In this document: piece after piece, positions 26,094-34,687 of the stretch | Layout: the number at the start of each line of letters is the position of its first letter | How positions within the stretch are numbered: the stretch's first letter is position 1 | Assembly (NCBI GenBank): GCA_945871895.1 | Contig: CAMBXP010000007.1 | Span: 1 to 51,910 of the forward strand | Direction of reading: 5' to 3' | Length of the DNA: 51,910 nt | Source of the DNA: Chryseobacterium gleum | Lineage (GTDB): Bacteria; Bacteroidota; Bacteroidia; Flavobacteriales_C; GCA-002722245 | The notes under the pieces: generated by a model | What the model was told of the DNA's origin: nothing | The model's input: only the letters and a program-made list of their open reading frames with translations | The model's database searches: none | Translations under genes and position numbers: made by a program

Positions 26094-27139
26094 CATTTTA
26101 TCTTCTTCAATCCTTCGTAATTCATTACCGTTACTTCGCTTCCTTTAATATTTAAAAAACCATCTTCCTTAAACTCAGATAGTGTTCTGGTAACGGTTTC
26201 TGTAGATGTTCCTACCATGCTCGCTAAATCATTTCTTGGAATGGAGATAGAGAAGCTTTTTTCGTTTTCTTTTTTGTATTTGTCGTGCAATTCAATCAAA
26301 GCATCGGCAATTCTTTTGCGCACGGTGTTGTAGGCCATATTGAGCAATTGCTTCTCTTTATCTAGAATATTGCCCGATAACATTTTAATGAATTGATGCG
26401 CTACATCTCTATTTTTTCTTAGCAAGTCTAAGAAGTCTTCGCGCGGTATTTTTAATACTTCAGAATCTTCCATCGCTGTTGCTGTATCGATGTAATCTTT
26501 GTCTTCTAAAATCGATAAATAGCCAATGAAATCACCTTCTTTGAAGAGTGCGGTAATAAATTCTTTACCGTCATTGTTCATCACCGATGTTTTGATTTTT
26601 CCCTTGTTCACATAATAAACTCCGCTCGGATAGTCGCCTTGCGTGAACAAAGTATCTTTCTTTTTAAGTGGTTTCGATTTCTTGTTTTCTTGTAGTTTTT
26701 GCAACTCTTCTAATCCTCTTGCCGCATCAATAAATTGGTTGATATTGCTTGATTTTATAGCAAACAATTTACTTTTATTTAATCGTCTTTCGATAGTATT
26801 TAACAAATCCATTTCTTCAAAAGGTTTGGTTAAATAATCGTCGGCGCCTAAATTCATTCCCTTTCTAAAATCGCTTTTTTCTGTTTTGGCTGTGAGGAAA
26901 ATAAAAGGTATTCCATTGGTTTCGGGAGTTTTACCTAGCATATACAAAACGCCGTAGCCATCAAGCTCGGGCATCATGATATCGCAAATAATTAAATCTG
27001 GTTTTTCTGTTTTAGCTTTCTCAACGCCACGTTTTCCATTCTCGGCAGTTACTACTTCGTAGTTCGATAACTCTAAAATTTCCTGAATATTCTCTCTTAC
27101 TTCGGTGTTGTCTTCTATTACCAATATTTTGTTGCTCAT
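26090..27139 (-). CDS. Response regulator-CRP/FNR fusion transcription factor
   Basis: Transcription factor of 349 residues joining three domains. A receiver (1-120) has ED at 9-10, phospho-acceptor Asp53 in ICDIMMPELDGYG and FLTAK/LTKPF. A cyclic-nucleotide-binding-like domain (about 150-265) has FTQGDYPSGVYYVNKGKIK and FKEGDFIGYLSILED. A CRP-type helix-turn-helix (about 270-349) has ISIPRNDLASMVGTSTETV and TRTLSEFKEDGFLNIKG. No FNR-type N-terminal cysteine cluster is present, so redox sensing would have to come through the kinase. The start is 2 nt after the stop of the kinase gene, so kinase and regulator form an operon. Its DNA site is probably the FNR-like box found at three places nearby. 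Confidence 0.92.
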   Translation of the reverse strand: MSNKILVIEDNTEVRENIQEILELSNYEVVTAENGKRGVEKAKTEKPDLIICDIMMPELDGYGVLYMLGKTPETNGIPFIFLTAKTEKSDFRKGMNLGADDYLTKPFEEMDLLNTIERRLNKSKLFAIKSSNINQFIDAARGLEELQKLQENKKSKPLKKKDTLFTQGDYPSGVYYVNKGKIKTSVMNNDGKEFITALFKEGDFIGYLSILEDKDYIDTATAMEDSEVLKIPREDFLDLLRKNRDVAHQFIKMLSGNILDKEKQLLNMAYNTVRKRIADALIELHDKYKKENEKSFSISIPRNDLASMVGTSTETVTRTLSEFKEDGFLNIKGSEVTVMNYEGLKKIKW

Positions 27140-27141
27140 AG

Positions 27142-28656
27142 TTATGGTTTTTGATTGGGTAAAGTAACAAAAAAGGTTGTTCCTTTTCCTAAAGTACTAA
27201 TGAATTCAATTTCTCCGTTCATCAAATCTACATATTTTTTCACGATGTTTAAGCCCAAGCCTGTTCCTTCAATGTTAGTAGAGTTCTTTGCTCTAAACAA
27301 TCGCTCAAACATATGTTTTTGATCATCTTCGGCGATGCCAATGCCGCTGTCTTTCACTTCAATTTTAACAGAGGTTTCAATGCAATTAATTTTGAATAAG
27401 ATGGATGAGTTTTCGTTCGAATATTTAATCGCATTCGATAGTAAGTTGTTAGAGATGTTGCGTATCATGTTCTTGTCTAAAAAGGCTTCGCTTTCGCCTT
27501 CGTAGGCGAAGGAAATGGTTTGTCCCTCTTTACTCACCTCCTGCATATCTTCGCTAATTGCCTTAAGTAATTCTTTTAAATTAAAAAGTTCTGGTTTGCA
27601 TTCTGCTTTTCCTTCTTCCAATTTATCTAAGGAAAGAAAATCATTTAAGATGGAAGTGAGGTGATGCACTGAACTTTTAATTCTGTTCACGTGTTTATGT
27701 CGTTTGTCTTGGTCTTTTTCTTCTTTGTATCTGTCAATTAGTGAAACCGAAGAAAGAACAGTGCTAAGTGGAGTTCTAAATTCATGAGATGCCATTGAAA
27801 CGAATCGCGATTTCAACTCATTGAGCTGCTTTTCTTTGTCTAGGGCGTTGAGCATCTCTTGTTCGGTTAATTTTTGTTTCGTTATATTTCTTTCAACGAC
27901 TAAAATGTTTTCCACACTTCCATTCCCTTCTAGAAGTGGCACTGCATCTATGATGTAGAAATTGTTTCTCAACTCAAATTCAATGCTTCCTTTTGCACCT
28001 TCTAGAACGCTGAGCAATAGATTTTCAACATTGCTTTGAATTTCTTGTGGCAATCGATCGATGTAGCGAGTGCCCAATAATTTTTTTCCTGAAATACCCA
28101 GTTTTCTCAATTCTTTGCCTTCTGCTAAAATGTAGCGTAAATCTCTGTCGAAAACGCTTATGATGCCATCGGGAAAATTCTGTGCAATGGCGCTGTGCAA
28201 GCGTTCACTAATGCGCAATTGATCGGTTCTTTCACGTACAGTATCTTCCAAATGTTGATTCAAATGCTTCAACTCATCTTCCATCTTTTTTCTTTCAGAG
28301 ATGTCGGTGATGAGTCCCATTACAAATGTCTCTCCTTCGGTCTTGAAATAATTTAAACTTATTTCTACTGAAAATTCTGAGCCATCTTTTTTACAACCGC
28401 AAAGATCTATACCCTTACCCATCGACCTGTTTTTTGGCTTTTCGATGTATTTATCGCGTTGCGCGACATGACTGTGACGAAATTTTTGCGGTAATAATAT
28501 TTCTATTGTTTTGCCAATTAATTCTTCTTTTTTGTAGCCAAACAATTGCTCTAATCGCGGGTTCACCAAAACAATTTCTCCGCGCTGATTGGTTACCAAT
28601 AAGCCTTCAACCGCGCTTTCAAAAAGGTACTTGTATATTTCGTTGTTTTGCTTCAT
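27142..28656 (-). CDS. PAS-domain sensor histidine kinase
   Basis: Soluble histidine kinase of 504 residues without membrane segments, so it senses an internal signal. PAS 1 (about 5-120) contains VNPRLEQLFGYKKEELIGK and ends in FVMGLITDISERKK. A short coiled coil leads to a second PAS (about 150-262). The HisKA helix has SMASHEFRTPLST with phospho-acceptor His291, and the ATPase domain has NISNNLLSNAIKYS, DSGIGI and GTGLGL. In PAS 1 a Cys-Gly-Cys (86-88) stands just before KKDGSEF, where relatives usually have non-cysteine residues. It is transcribed with the receiver-CRP regulator, its likely partner, and has an FNR-like box upstream. Confidence 0.94.
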   Translation of the reverse strand: MKQNNEIYKYLFESAVEGLLVTNQRGEIVLVNPRLEQLFGYKKEELIGKTIEILLPQKFRHSHVAQRDKYIEKPKNRSMGKGIDLCGCKKDGSEFSVEISLNYFKTEGETFVMGLITDISERKKMEDELKHLNQHLEDTVRERTDQLRISERLHSAIAQNFPDGIISVFDRDLRYILAEGKELRKLGISGKKLLGTRYIDRLPQEIQSNVENLLLSVLEGAKGSIEFELRNNFYIIDAVPLLEGNGSVENILVVERNITKQKLTEQEMLNALDKEKQLNELKSRFVSMASHEFRTPLSTVLSSVSLIDRYKEEKDQDKRHKHVNRIKSSVHHLTSILNDFLSLDKLEEGKAECKPELFNLKELLKAISEDMQEVSKEGQTISFAYEGESEAFLDKNMIRNISNNLLSNAIKYSNENSSILFKINCIETSVKIEVKDSGIGIAEDDQKHMFERLFRAKNSTNIEGTGLGLNIVKKYVDLMNGEIEFISTLGKGTTFFVTLPNQKP

Positions 28657-28699
28657 AAATTATTACACACAAAGTTTACTAAAAGAGGAAATTGAAAAC

Positions 28700-28713
28700 C
28701 TGACATAAATCAA
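28700..28713. promoter_or_regulatory. FNR-like site between kinase and UspA genes
   Basis: CTGACATAAATCAA, 8 of 10 matches to TTGAT-N4-ATCAA. Its centre is 36.5 nt from the end of a -7-like AAACTTTG (28677-28670, minus strand) for the kinase and 58.5 nt from TAATTTAG (28758-28765) for the UspA gene, so it could serve both directions. Confidence 0.45.
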
Positions 28714-28769
28714 AAATACTCTTGTCAGTTGTCATAAACAAACTTTTAACTATTGAATAATTTAGTGCC

Positions 28770-29588
28770 ATGCAAAAGATTCTAATACCTACAGATTTTT
28801 CTGAAATTGCGCGAGAAGCCGCACGATACGCTAAGAAGTATGTAGCGGCTAATGATGCTGAATTTTATGTGCTTCATGCCTACAATCAGCCCGATTCTAA
28901 CGATATGCTTATATCCATTGTTGATATACTCAAAGAGGAGTCGGATAAAATGCTTAATGACGAAGCAGCTTTTTTGCAAAAGGAATTGGGTATTCCTTCT
29001 GATAGAATATTTTTAATTAGTGTTTTGGGTGAAGTGGAAGATGCTATTAAGAAAAGTGTTCTTAAACATCATATTGATTTAGTGGTGATGGGTACTTTGG
29101 GTGCTAGTGGAATTAAGGAGCTTTTGGTGGGAAGCAATACTGTTAAGGTAATTAATGCAGCGCATACTCCTATTTTGGCAGTGCCAAAGATGAACGAAGA
29201 TGTTCACCTTGATACTATTGTTTTAGCATTAGATAATGAGAGTATTGATGATGAACACCGATTGAAAATGGTGAAGGAGATTGCCGATGCTAATGATGCC
29301 GAGTTAATTTTATTACATGTTTCCACTAGAGATGAGGAACCATTTTGCTTTAACAGTCATCTACAAAATAAGTTGAGAAAATTCTTTGGCAGAATGGAGA
29401 TCGAATGCGTTTCTTTAAAAGGTAAAGATGTTGAGCAAGCCATTAATGATTTTGTGTGGGAAAATGAAATAGGAATGATTGTGTTATTGCCTCATAAAAT
29501 GTCGTTAACCCAAAAATTGTTTGGTAGAAGAAGTCTGACTAAAAAGATAAATTTCCACTCAAAAATTCCTGTATTAAGTATTGGCTAA
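28770..29588 (+). CDS. Universal stress protein, tandem UspA domains
   Basis: Cytoplasmic stress protein of 272 residues with two UspA-type domains. Domain 1 (1-140) has ILIPTDFSEIAREAARYAKK and the nucleotide-binding MGTLGASGIKELLVGSNTVK (G-2x-G-9x-G-S). Domain 2 (about 150-272) keeps the fold (TIVLALDNESIDD, ELILLHVS) but lacks the G-2x-G motif, so it probably does not bind ATP. Such proteins support survival in low oxygen or stationary phase. It ends directly against the convergent second usp gene (TAATTA junction). An FNR-like box in its upstream region suggests control by the neighbouring regulator. Confidence 0.92.
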   Translation: MQKILIPTDFSEIAREAARYAKKYVAANDAEFYVLHAYNQPDSNDMLISIVDILKEESDKMLNDEAAFLQKELGIPSDRIFLISVLGEVEDAIKKSVLKHHIDLVVMGTLGASGIKELLVGSNTVKVINAAHTPILAVPKMNEDVHLDTIVLALDNESIDDEHRLKMVKEIADANDAELILLHVSTRDEEPFCFNSHLQNKLRKFFGRMEIECVSLKGKDVEQAINDFVWENEIGMIVLLPHKMSLTQKLFGRRSLTKKINFHSKIPVLSIG

Positions 29589-30425
29589 TTATATTTCTGG
29601 ATAACCAACTCTCAAACTCAATACGGGCTGCTTACTGCTGTTAATCACATTCTCGGCAATGCTTCCCAATAACATGTGCGAAACTCCTGTTCTGCCATGC
29701 GTCTCCATTACCATCAATTCTGGTTTAACTTCATTGCAGAAATCTGAAATTCCTTCTTCTATACTTTCTGCTGTGATGATGTCGCTGTAAAATCCGCTGA
29801 TATGCGCATTTTTAGCAAAAGTATTCATGAGTATATTGGTGTTTTTACTTGTATCAAAATTACCTCTGGTGATCACTTTCAGCAAATGTATTTCAGGATG
29901 AAAAACATCTATTAGTGGTTTAATTTTTTGATATGATTGCACGCTGGTATCACTAAAGTCGGAACAAAAAACCAAAGTGTTTAAACTATAATCAACAGTG
30001 GCTTCTTTCACTATGATTAATGGATAGTCGGTTAATCTTAGTAGTTTTTCGGTGTTGCTGCCAAATACATAATCGTTTATTTTGTTGTGCCCATGCGATC
30101 CCATTACAATTAAGTCTACTTTTTCTTTATCTGCAAAATGATGTATGCCCTTGATGGTTGAATTGTAATGCACATGATCGCTAATATTTACGCCTTGCAT
30201 ACTTTTCAATTGCAATACTTCTAAAAACTGCTGATTTATTTTTTTGGTGAGTTCTTTTCCTGTTTCGGTTTGCAAGAAATCTTCTAGGTGATGTGCGGCT
30301 ATCGGGTAATCTACAATGTGTAACAAAACTACTTCAGCATTGGCTTTTCTGGCAATGTCGGCCGCAACACCTAAAGCGTTTAAAGAGTAAGTTGAAAAAT
30401 CGGTAGGCACTAATATTTTTTTCAT
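29589..30425 (-). CDS. Universal stress protein, tandem UspA domains
   Basis: Second UspA-type protein, 278 residues from the start at 30425 (MKKILVPTDFSTYSLNALGV). The frame continues to 30461 only because the hairpin repeat there happens to be open. Both domains keep the nucleotide-binding motif: MGSHGHNKINDYVFGSNTEK in the first and METHGRTGVSHMLLGSIAEN in the second. This contrasts with the neighbouring protein, whose second domain is degenerate. Convergent and abutting with 28770-29588. The long hairpin pair 30439-30539 would lie in its leader or promoter region. Confidence 0.92.
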   Translation of the reverse strand: MKKILVPTDFSTYSLNALGVAADIARKANAEVVLLHIVDYPIAAHHLEDFLQTETGKELTKKINQQFLEVLQLKSMQGVNISDHVHYNSTIKGIHHFADKEKVDLIVMGSHGHNKINDYVFGSNTEKLLRLTDYPLIIVKEATVDYSLNTLVFCSDFSDTSVQSYQKIKPLIDVFHPEIHLLKVITRGNFDTSKNTNILMNTFAKNAHISGFYSDIITAESIEEGISDFCNEVKPELMVMETHGRTGVSHMLLGSIAENVINSSKQPVLSLRVGYPEI

Positions 30426-30438
30426 AGAAAAGTTTTTT

Positions 30439-30539
30439 GGCCTCACCCCAGCCCTCTCCAAAGGAGAGGGAGGTGGGAGAAGTACTTGGTACTAACTTTT
30501 CCCTACTCCCTCTCCTTTGGAGAGGGCTGGGGTGAGGCC
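30439..30539. repeat. Long inverted hairpin pair (same family as 51808-51909)
   Basis: Perfect 34-bp inverted arms at 30439-30472 and 30506-30539, 33 nt apart. Each arm is also a hairpin (CCCTCTCC/GGAGAGGG around AAA). Sits between the divergent usp and copper-ATPase genes. No gene lies inside. Confidence 0.85.
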
Positions 30540-30592
30540 CTTAAAAGTACTACAAATATTTTTATCGATATTGATAATTGATACAGCAAAAA

Positions 30593-30636
30593 CTGACATT
30601 CATCATATCTCTCTTTTTTCTGCTTTCTCACCTTTG
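30593..30636 (+). promoter_or_regulatory. FNR-like site and -7 element for the copper ATPase gene
   Basis: CTGACATTCATCAT (30593-30606) matches TTGAT-N4-ATCAA at 7 of 10 positions and shares TGAC-AT-N2-ATCA with the box at 28700. CACCTTTG (30629-30636) is one base off TAnnTTTG and ends 36.5 nt from the box centre, the same spacing as at the kinase gene. The start codon follows 5 nt later, so the mRNA would be nearly leaderless. Confidence 0.4.
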
Positions 30637-30640
30637 CACC

Positions 30641-33025
30641 ATGGCGCCTATAGTATGTTTTCATTGTGGAGATTTAGTGAAAGACAATTCTTTTACTCTT
30701 GATAGCAAGCAGTTTTGCTGTATTGGTTGCCAAAATGTGTATGCTCTTCTGTCACAATCTGGTTTGAATAATTACTATTCATTAGAGAAAAATCCTGGTT
30801 ATTCTCCAGTGATTAAAGAAGATGCTTTTGCCTTTTTAGATTTAGAAGCTGCAGTAGAAAAATTACTTGATTTTAAAAGCGACGATTTAGAAAGAGTGCG
30901 CTTGGTGTTGCCTCAAATTCATTGCAGTTCGTGCGTTTATCTGTTAGAGAATTTGCATAAAATTAAAGATGGGATTCAGGCAGTAAACGTAAATTTCTCT
31001 TTGAAGGAAGCGGCCGTTACTTTCAATCCGCAAAAAGTATCGCTAAAAGAAATTGCTTTGTTGCTTACTAAAATTGGCTACGAACCAGTTTTTAAGCGTA
31101 GAGTTGATAATAACCCCTCGGCGGGTCGCCGATACAAAAAGCAATTATGGAAAATAGGTGTGGCAGGTTTCTGTTTTGGAAATATCATGTTGTTGAGTTT
31201 TCCTGAATATTTAGCTATTTCTGAAATATCTGCAGATTTTAAAGACCTGTTTCGCTACCTCAATATGCTGCTCATTTTACCAGTGCTTTTTTATTCTGGC
31301 ACCGAATATTTTGTGAACAGTTACAATGCTTTAAAAATTAAAAAAATAAGTATTGATGTGCCTTTGGCTATTGGTATTGTTGCTCTTTTTGGAAGAAGCA
31401 TGTACGAAGTGCTAAGCGCTACAGGTGGTGGCTATTTCGATACTTTGGCAGGCTTAATTTTTCTTCTTTTAACTGGTAGATATTTTCAAAACAAGGTCTT
31501 CGATGAATTTTCTTTCGAACGCGAATTGTATTCTTATTTTCCTTTGTCGGTGATTAAAAAAACATCGACTTCAGAGGAGCGTGTGTTGATTGAAGATTTG
31601 CAGCAAGGCGACATCATCATCATCAAAAACGAAGAGATTATTCCTTGCGATGCTGAACTCATTTCAGATAGTATCACCGCCGATTTGAGTTTCATTACCG
31701 GTGAAGCAATGCCTAAAGTTTTCACCTCTGGCACGCGCATTTATGCAGGAAGTAAAGTGGCTGGTAAGCCTGGTGAATTTAGAGTGTTGCAAAAAACCGA
31801 TAAAAGTTATTTAGCGCGTTTGTGGGATGAAGTAAAATCAAGTGGAAACAAAGATGTGCTTGAATCTCTCACAGGTTCTTTAAGTGGTTATTTCACTGCT
31901 TTGGTATTGCTTATTGCGGGTGTGGCTTTCTCCATTTATTACTTCCAAGGAAATGTAAATGGCGCGTTCAATGCCTTAACCGCCGTGTTGCTGATTACTT
32001 GTCCGTGCGCCTCTGCTTTATCAGCCCCCATGGCCTTAGGTAACGCTATTCGTTTGCTAGCGCGCAAAGGATTTTATTTAAAAAATGCATTTGTGGTAGA
32101 GAAAATTGCGCGTGTAGAAAATGTAGTTTTAGATAAAACAGGAACTATCACTGTGGCCGAAAAAGTGGAGGTGACTTATCATGGAAAAGAACTTAGTTCA
32201 GATGAAAGATCATTGGTTTTTTCTGCGGTGAATGCCAGCAATCATCCGCTGAGCAGAATTTTGGCTTTGCAACTAAAATCTACTTCCACGATGATTGTTG
32301 CCGATGCTTATGAAGAAATAAAAGGCAAAGGAATTGAGGCAAATATCAACGGATTTTTAATTCATGTTGGTTCGGCTTTTTTTACCAAGGCTAACACTAC
32401 TGGCGATGAACCCAATAAAGGTTATGGTTCGGTGGTGCATATTTCTATTGATGGAAATTATAAAGGATACTTTTTTATCGAGAGCAGATATCGCGAAGGA
32501 TTGTGGAGTATGTTGGAAGAATTGGGCAAAGATTCTAATTTGTTTTTATTGAGTGGCGACCACAAAGACGAGAACCCCAAACTCTTTGAATATTTTGGCA
32601 ACAACATGGTTTTTCATCAGAGTCCGGAAGGTAAAAAAGAATACATCGAATTGCTTAAAAAGCGCGGAAACACCATGATGGTAGGTGATGGTATCAACGA
32701 CGGCGTAGCCCTAAAAGTGAGTGATGTAGGTATTGCTGTAGCCGATAATGTGAATTCTTTTTATCCTTCTGCGCATGTTATTCTCGATGGTAAAATGTTC
32801 AATGAATTGCCTGGTATGTTGCGCTATTCTAAAAAAGTTTTGCGCGTAATTTATGCTTGCCTCACCTTATCATTTTTATACAACATTGTGGGGATGTACT
32901 TCGCTTGCACCTTGCAAGTAACACCTCTTTTTGCAGCTATATTAATGCCTATCAGTTCGGTAACTGTGGTGTCGTTGGCGGTGTTGGGTACTTATATTTC
33001 TTACCGAAAGGTTTTCCAAAACTAA
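30641..33025 (+). CDS. CcoI/FixI-type copper-translocating P-type ATPase
   Basis: Inner-membrane P1B ATPase of 794 residues that exports copper, in this subfamily for assembly of cbb3-type cytochrome oxidase. The start at 30641 gives the subfamily N-terminus: a Cys-rich metal-binding segment (CFHCGD, CCIGCQNVY), then a heavy-metal-associated domain with HCSSC. The ion-path motif is CPC at 454-456. The phosphorylation motif DKTGT starts at Asp498, and GDGIND is at about 682-687. The usual partners ccoS and ccoNOP are not next to it, so it is an orphan here. The FNR-like box and neighbouring regulators fit low-oxygen expression. Confidence 0.93.
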   Translation: MAPIVCFHCGDLVKDNSFTLDSKQFCCIGCQNVYALLSQSGLNNYYSLEKNPGYSPVIKEDAFAFLDLEAAVEKLLDFKSDDLERVRLVLPQIHCSSCVYLLENLHKIKDGIQAVNVNFSLKEAAVTFNPQKVSLKEIALLLTKIGYEPVFKRRVDNNPSAGRRYKKQLWKIGVAGFCFGNIMLLSFPEYLAISEISADFKDLFRYLNMLLILPVLFYSGTEYFVNSYNALKIKKISIDVPLAIGIVALFGRSMYEVLSATGGGYFDTLAGLIFLLLTGRYFQNKVFDEFSFERELYSYFPLSVIKKTSTSEERVLIEDLQQGDIIIIKNEEIIPCDAELISDSITADLSFITGEAMPKVFTSGTRIYAGSKVAGKPGEFRVLQKTDKSYLARLWDEVKSSGNKDVLESLTGSLSGYFTALVLLIAGVAFSIYYFQGNVNGAFNALTAVLLITCPCASALSAPMALGNAIRLLARKGFYLKNAFVVEKIARVENVVLDKTGTITVAEKVEVTYHGKELSSDERSLVFSAVNASNHPLSRILALQLKSTSTMIVADAYEEIKGKGIEANINGFLIHVGSAFFTKANTTGDEPNKGYGSVVHISIDGNYKGYFFIESRYREGLWSMLEELGKDSNLFLLSGDHKDENPKLFEYFGNNMVFHQSPEGKKEYIELLKKRGNTMMVGDGINDGVALKVSDVGIAVADNVNSFYPSAHVILDGKMFNELPGMLRYSKKVLRVIYACLTLSFLYNIVGMYFACTLQVTPLFAAILMPISSVTVVSLAVLGTYISYRKVFQN

Positions 33026-33035
33026 ATCTGTACTT

Positions 33036-33106
33036 CGTAGGGGCGAGCTGTGCTCGCCCGCATCAGCATAAATCAATATTGTGGGCGAGCACAGCTCGCC
33101 CCTACG
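33036..33106. repeat. REP-like inverted pair with GTAG heads
   Basis: Perfect 24-bp inverted arms at 33036-33059 and 33083-33106. Each unit reads GTAG followed by an 8-bp hairpin GGGCGAGC/GCTCGCCC with a 3-nt loop, the layout of REP elements. Located just after the copper ATPase gene, where it may also end transcription. Confidence 0.85.
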
Positions 33107-33151
33107 ATATGCTTTGTAATTTTTTCCTATATTTAAATCAAATTCTCATGG

Positions 33152-34687
33152 ATGAAAAAATCGATTTTATTAATTGTATTGGCGGCGCTGTTGTTGTCGT
33201 TTGTGAGTTATGAGTCTTCTACTGCCGTTGCGGGAGAAACTAAGGCCATTGATTCAGCGCTGGTTTTTGGATATCCAGATGCGACAGTTAGAATGGTGCT
33301 TGAAAAATACAAAACGCAATATTCTAAAATCCCTTATTTCACAAAATTCGCAAACGGAAAATATTTGTTTTATGTAGTTCAGGGAAATTGGAAAGAACCT
33401 AAAAATGATTCTTTTCCAAAAGGAGATTTTAAAATGGGTGTCATTGATGAGAAGGGAAATGTTTTACTTCCTGCAGAATATGATAAGTTGTACAATCCCG
33501 ATGGAACGGTGCACGGTTTCATAGAAATTGAAAAGAATGGAAAGCGCGGTTTATTTAATTACACCACGAAGAAAATTATCTCAGCTGAATACGATGTGAT
33601 TTACCAAAGCACTAAAAAGTATGCAATGGCAGTGGGTAAAAAAGGGAATACATTTTTTTATTTACAAAGTGAAAAATTAGCGACTGAGATTAATGATAGC
33701 ACAGATTTCCCCTTGTATTCAAATGTAAAATATCGATGGAAATTTGATGTGAAAGGTAAGCGGGTGAATTTGTATTCTACTAGTATGTTGGATAGACATT
33801 ATACTTATTATAGAGGAAATGGTGTCTATTTCACAACATCTTATATGTACGGAATGCATTGCTTTCCCGAAATTCAATATTTTATTGGGGTGTCGTCGGA
33901 AGCAGAATTAATTAGAAAAAGTAACCCCAATTATCAATCAAAAAAAGGTGACGTAGTGATGGTTTATGAATATAGGGGCGAGATTAAGCAACAGCATCAA
34001 ATTGGCAGTATTTCAACTTTTTTGATTTCATTTTACAAAGAAGGTATAAGCGGTAGAAGCTATCAAAAGGAACGCACATCTGTTATTACGCAAGATATAA
34101 AAGGGAATATTATTGCAGGTAAGTTGCTCCTTAAAAATAATTATGGTTCGGATGTCGGTTGTGTGGTACCCACGGCTGTTCGCTTTATTTCTGATTCTTT
34201 ACTTGAAGTTAAAGATTATAAGTACACTAGTGATCATTTTGATGAAAATCTAGATTCGATCAAGTTTTATTCAAAATTTTCAAAAATGGCTTTCCATAGA
34301 TATTATAGTATTGCTTCTAATGGAAAAATATTTCGTTTAGAAAGCAATAGAATTCATGAATTTACTAAATACACTATAGTTGATAATAGTTATTTCGACG
34401 TTTGCGATTTGCTTGAAAATTCAGAGATGATTAGGATGGACAGCGAAGACCTCGACTTCATGATCCAAGAAATTTACGCCGATTACGGACTAATTTTCAC
34501 CGATAAAAAGTGGGCAGATTATTTTGCTACACAAACTTGGTACAAACCAAGGTATAATAATGTAGATAGTTTACTTACTATTATTGATAAGCAAAATCTT
34601 ATTTTTATTAAGAAGAAAAAGGTGGAAATGGGTTTGCAAGAATTAAAACAATTAGAGAAAGAAACTGGTTTAAAAAGTCCAAGATGA
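33152..34687 (+). CDS. Exported WG-repeat/YARHG-domain protein
   Basis: Exported protein of 511 residues with signal peptide MKKSILLIVLAALLLSFVSY. The N-terminal part has two WG-like repeats (KMGVIDEKGNVLLPAEYDKL and KRGLFNYTTKKIISAEYDVI). The C-terminal 60 or so residues form a YARHG domain: QEIYADYGLIFTDKKWADYF followed by TWYKPRYNNVDSLLT. Function unknown; YARHG domains occur in extracellular proteins and may bind cell-wall or surface material. It overlaps the paralogue 34684-36111 by ATGA, so the two are translationally coupled. Its signal-peptide DNA is identical over 31 nt to that of the paralogue. Confidence 0.85.
   Translation: MKKSILLIVLAALLLSFVSYESSTAVAGETKAIDSALVFGYPDATVRMVLEKYKTQYSKIPYFTKFANGKYLFYVVQGNWKEPKNDSFPKGDFKMGVIDEKGNVLLPAEYDKLYNPDGTVHGFIEIEKNGKRGLFNYTTKKIISAEYDVIYQSTKKYAMAVGKKGNTFFYLQSEKLATEINDSTDFPLYSNVKYRWKFDVKGKRVNLYSTSMLDRHYTYYRGNGVYFTTSYMYGMHCFPEIQYFIGVSSEAELIRKSNPNYQSKKGDVVMVYEYRGEIKQQHQIGSISTFLISFYKEGISGRSYQKERTSVITQDIKGNIIAGKLLLKNNYGSDVGCVVPTAVRFISDSLLEVKDYKYTSDHFDENLDSIKFYSKFSKMAFHRYYSIASNGKIFRLESNRIHEFTKYTIVDNSYFDVCDLLENSEMIRMDSEDLDFMIQEIYADYGLIFTDKKWADYFATQTWYKPRYNNVDSLLTIIDKQNLIFIKKKKVEMGLQELKQLEKETGLKSPR

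Noticed and set aside
30426..30577. Open frames beginning MERAGVRP on both strands
   Set aside because: The same peptide appears twice because the inverted repeat arms are translated; these are repeat-coded extensions, not real starts.
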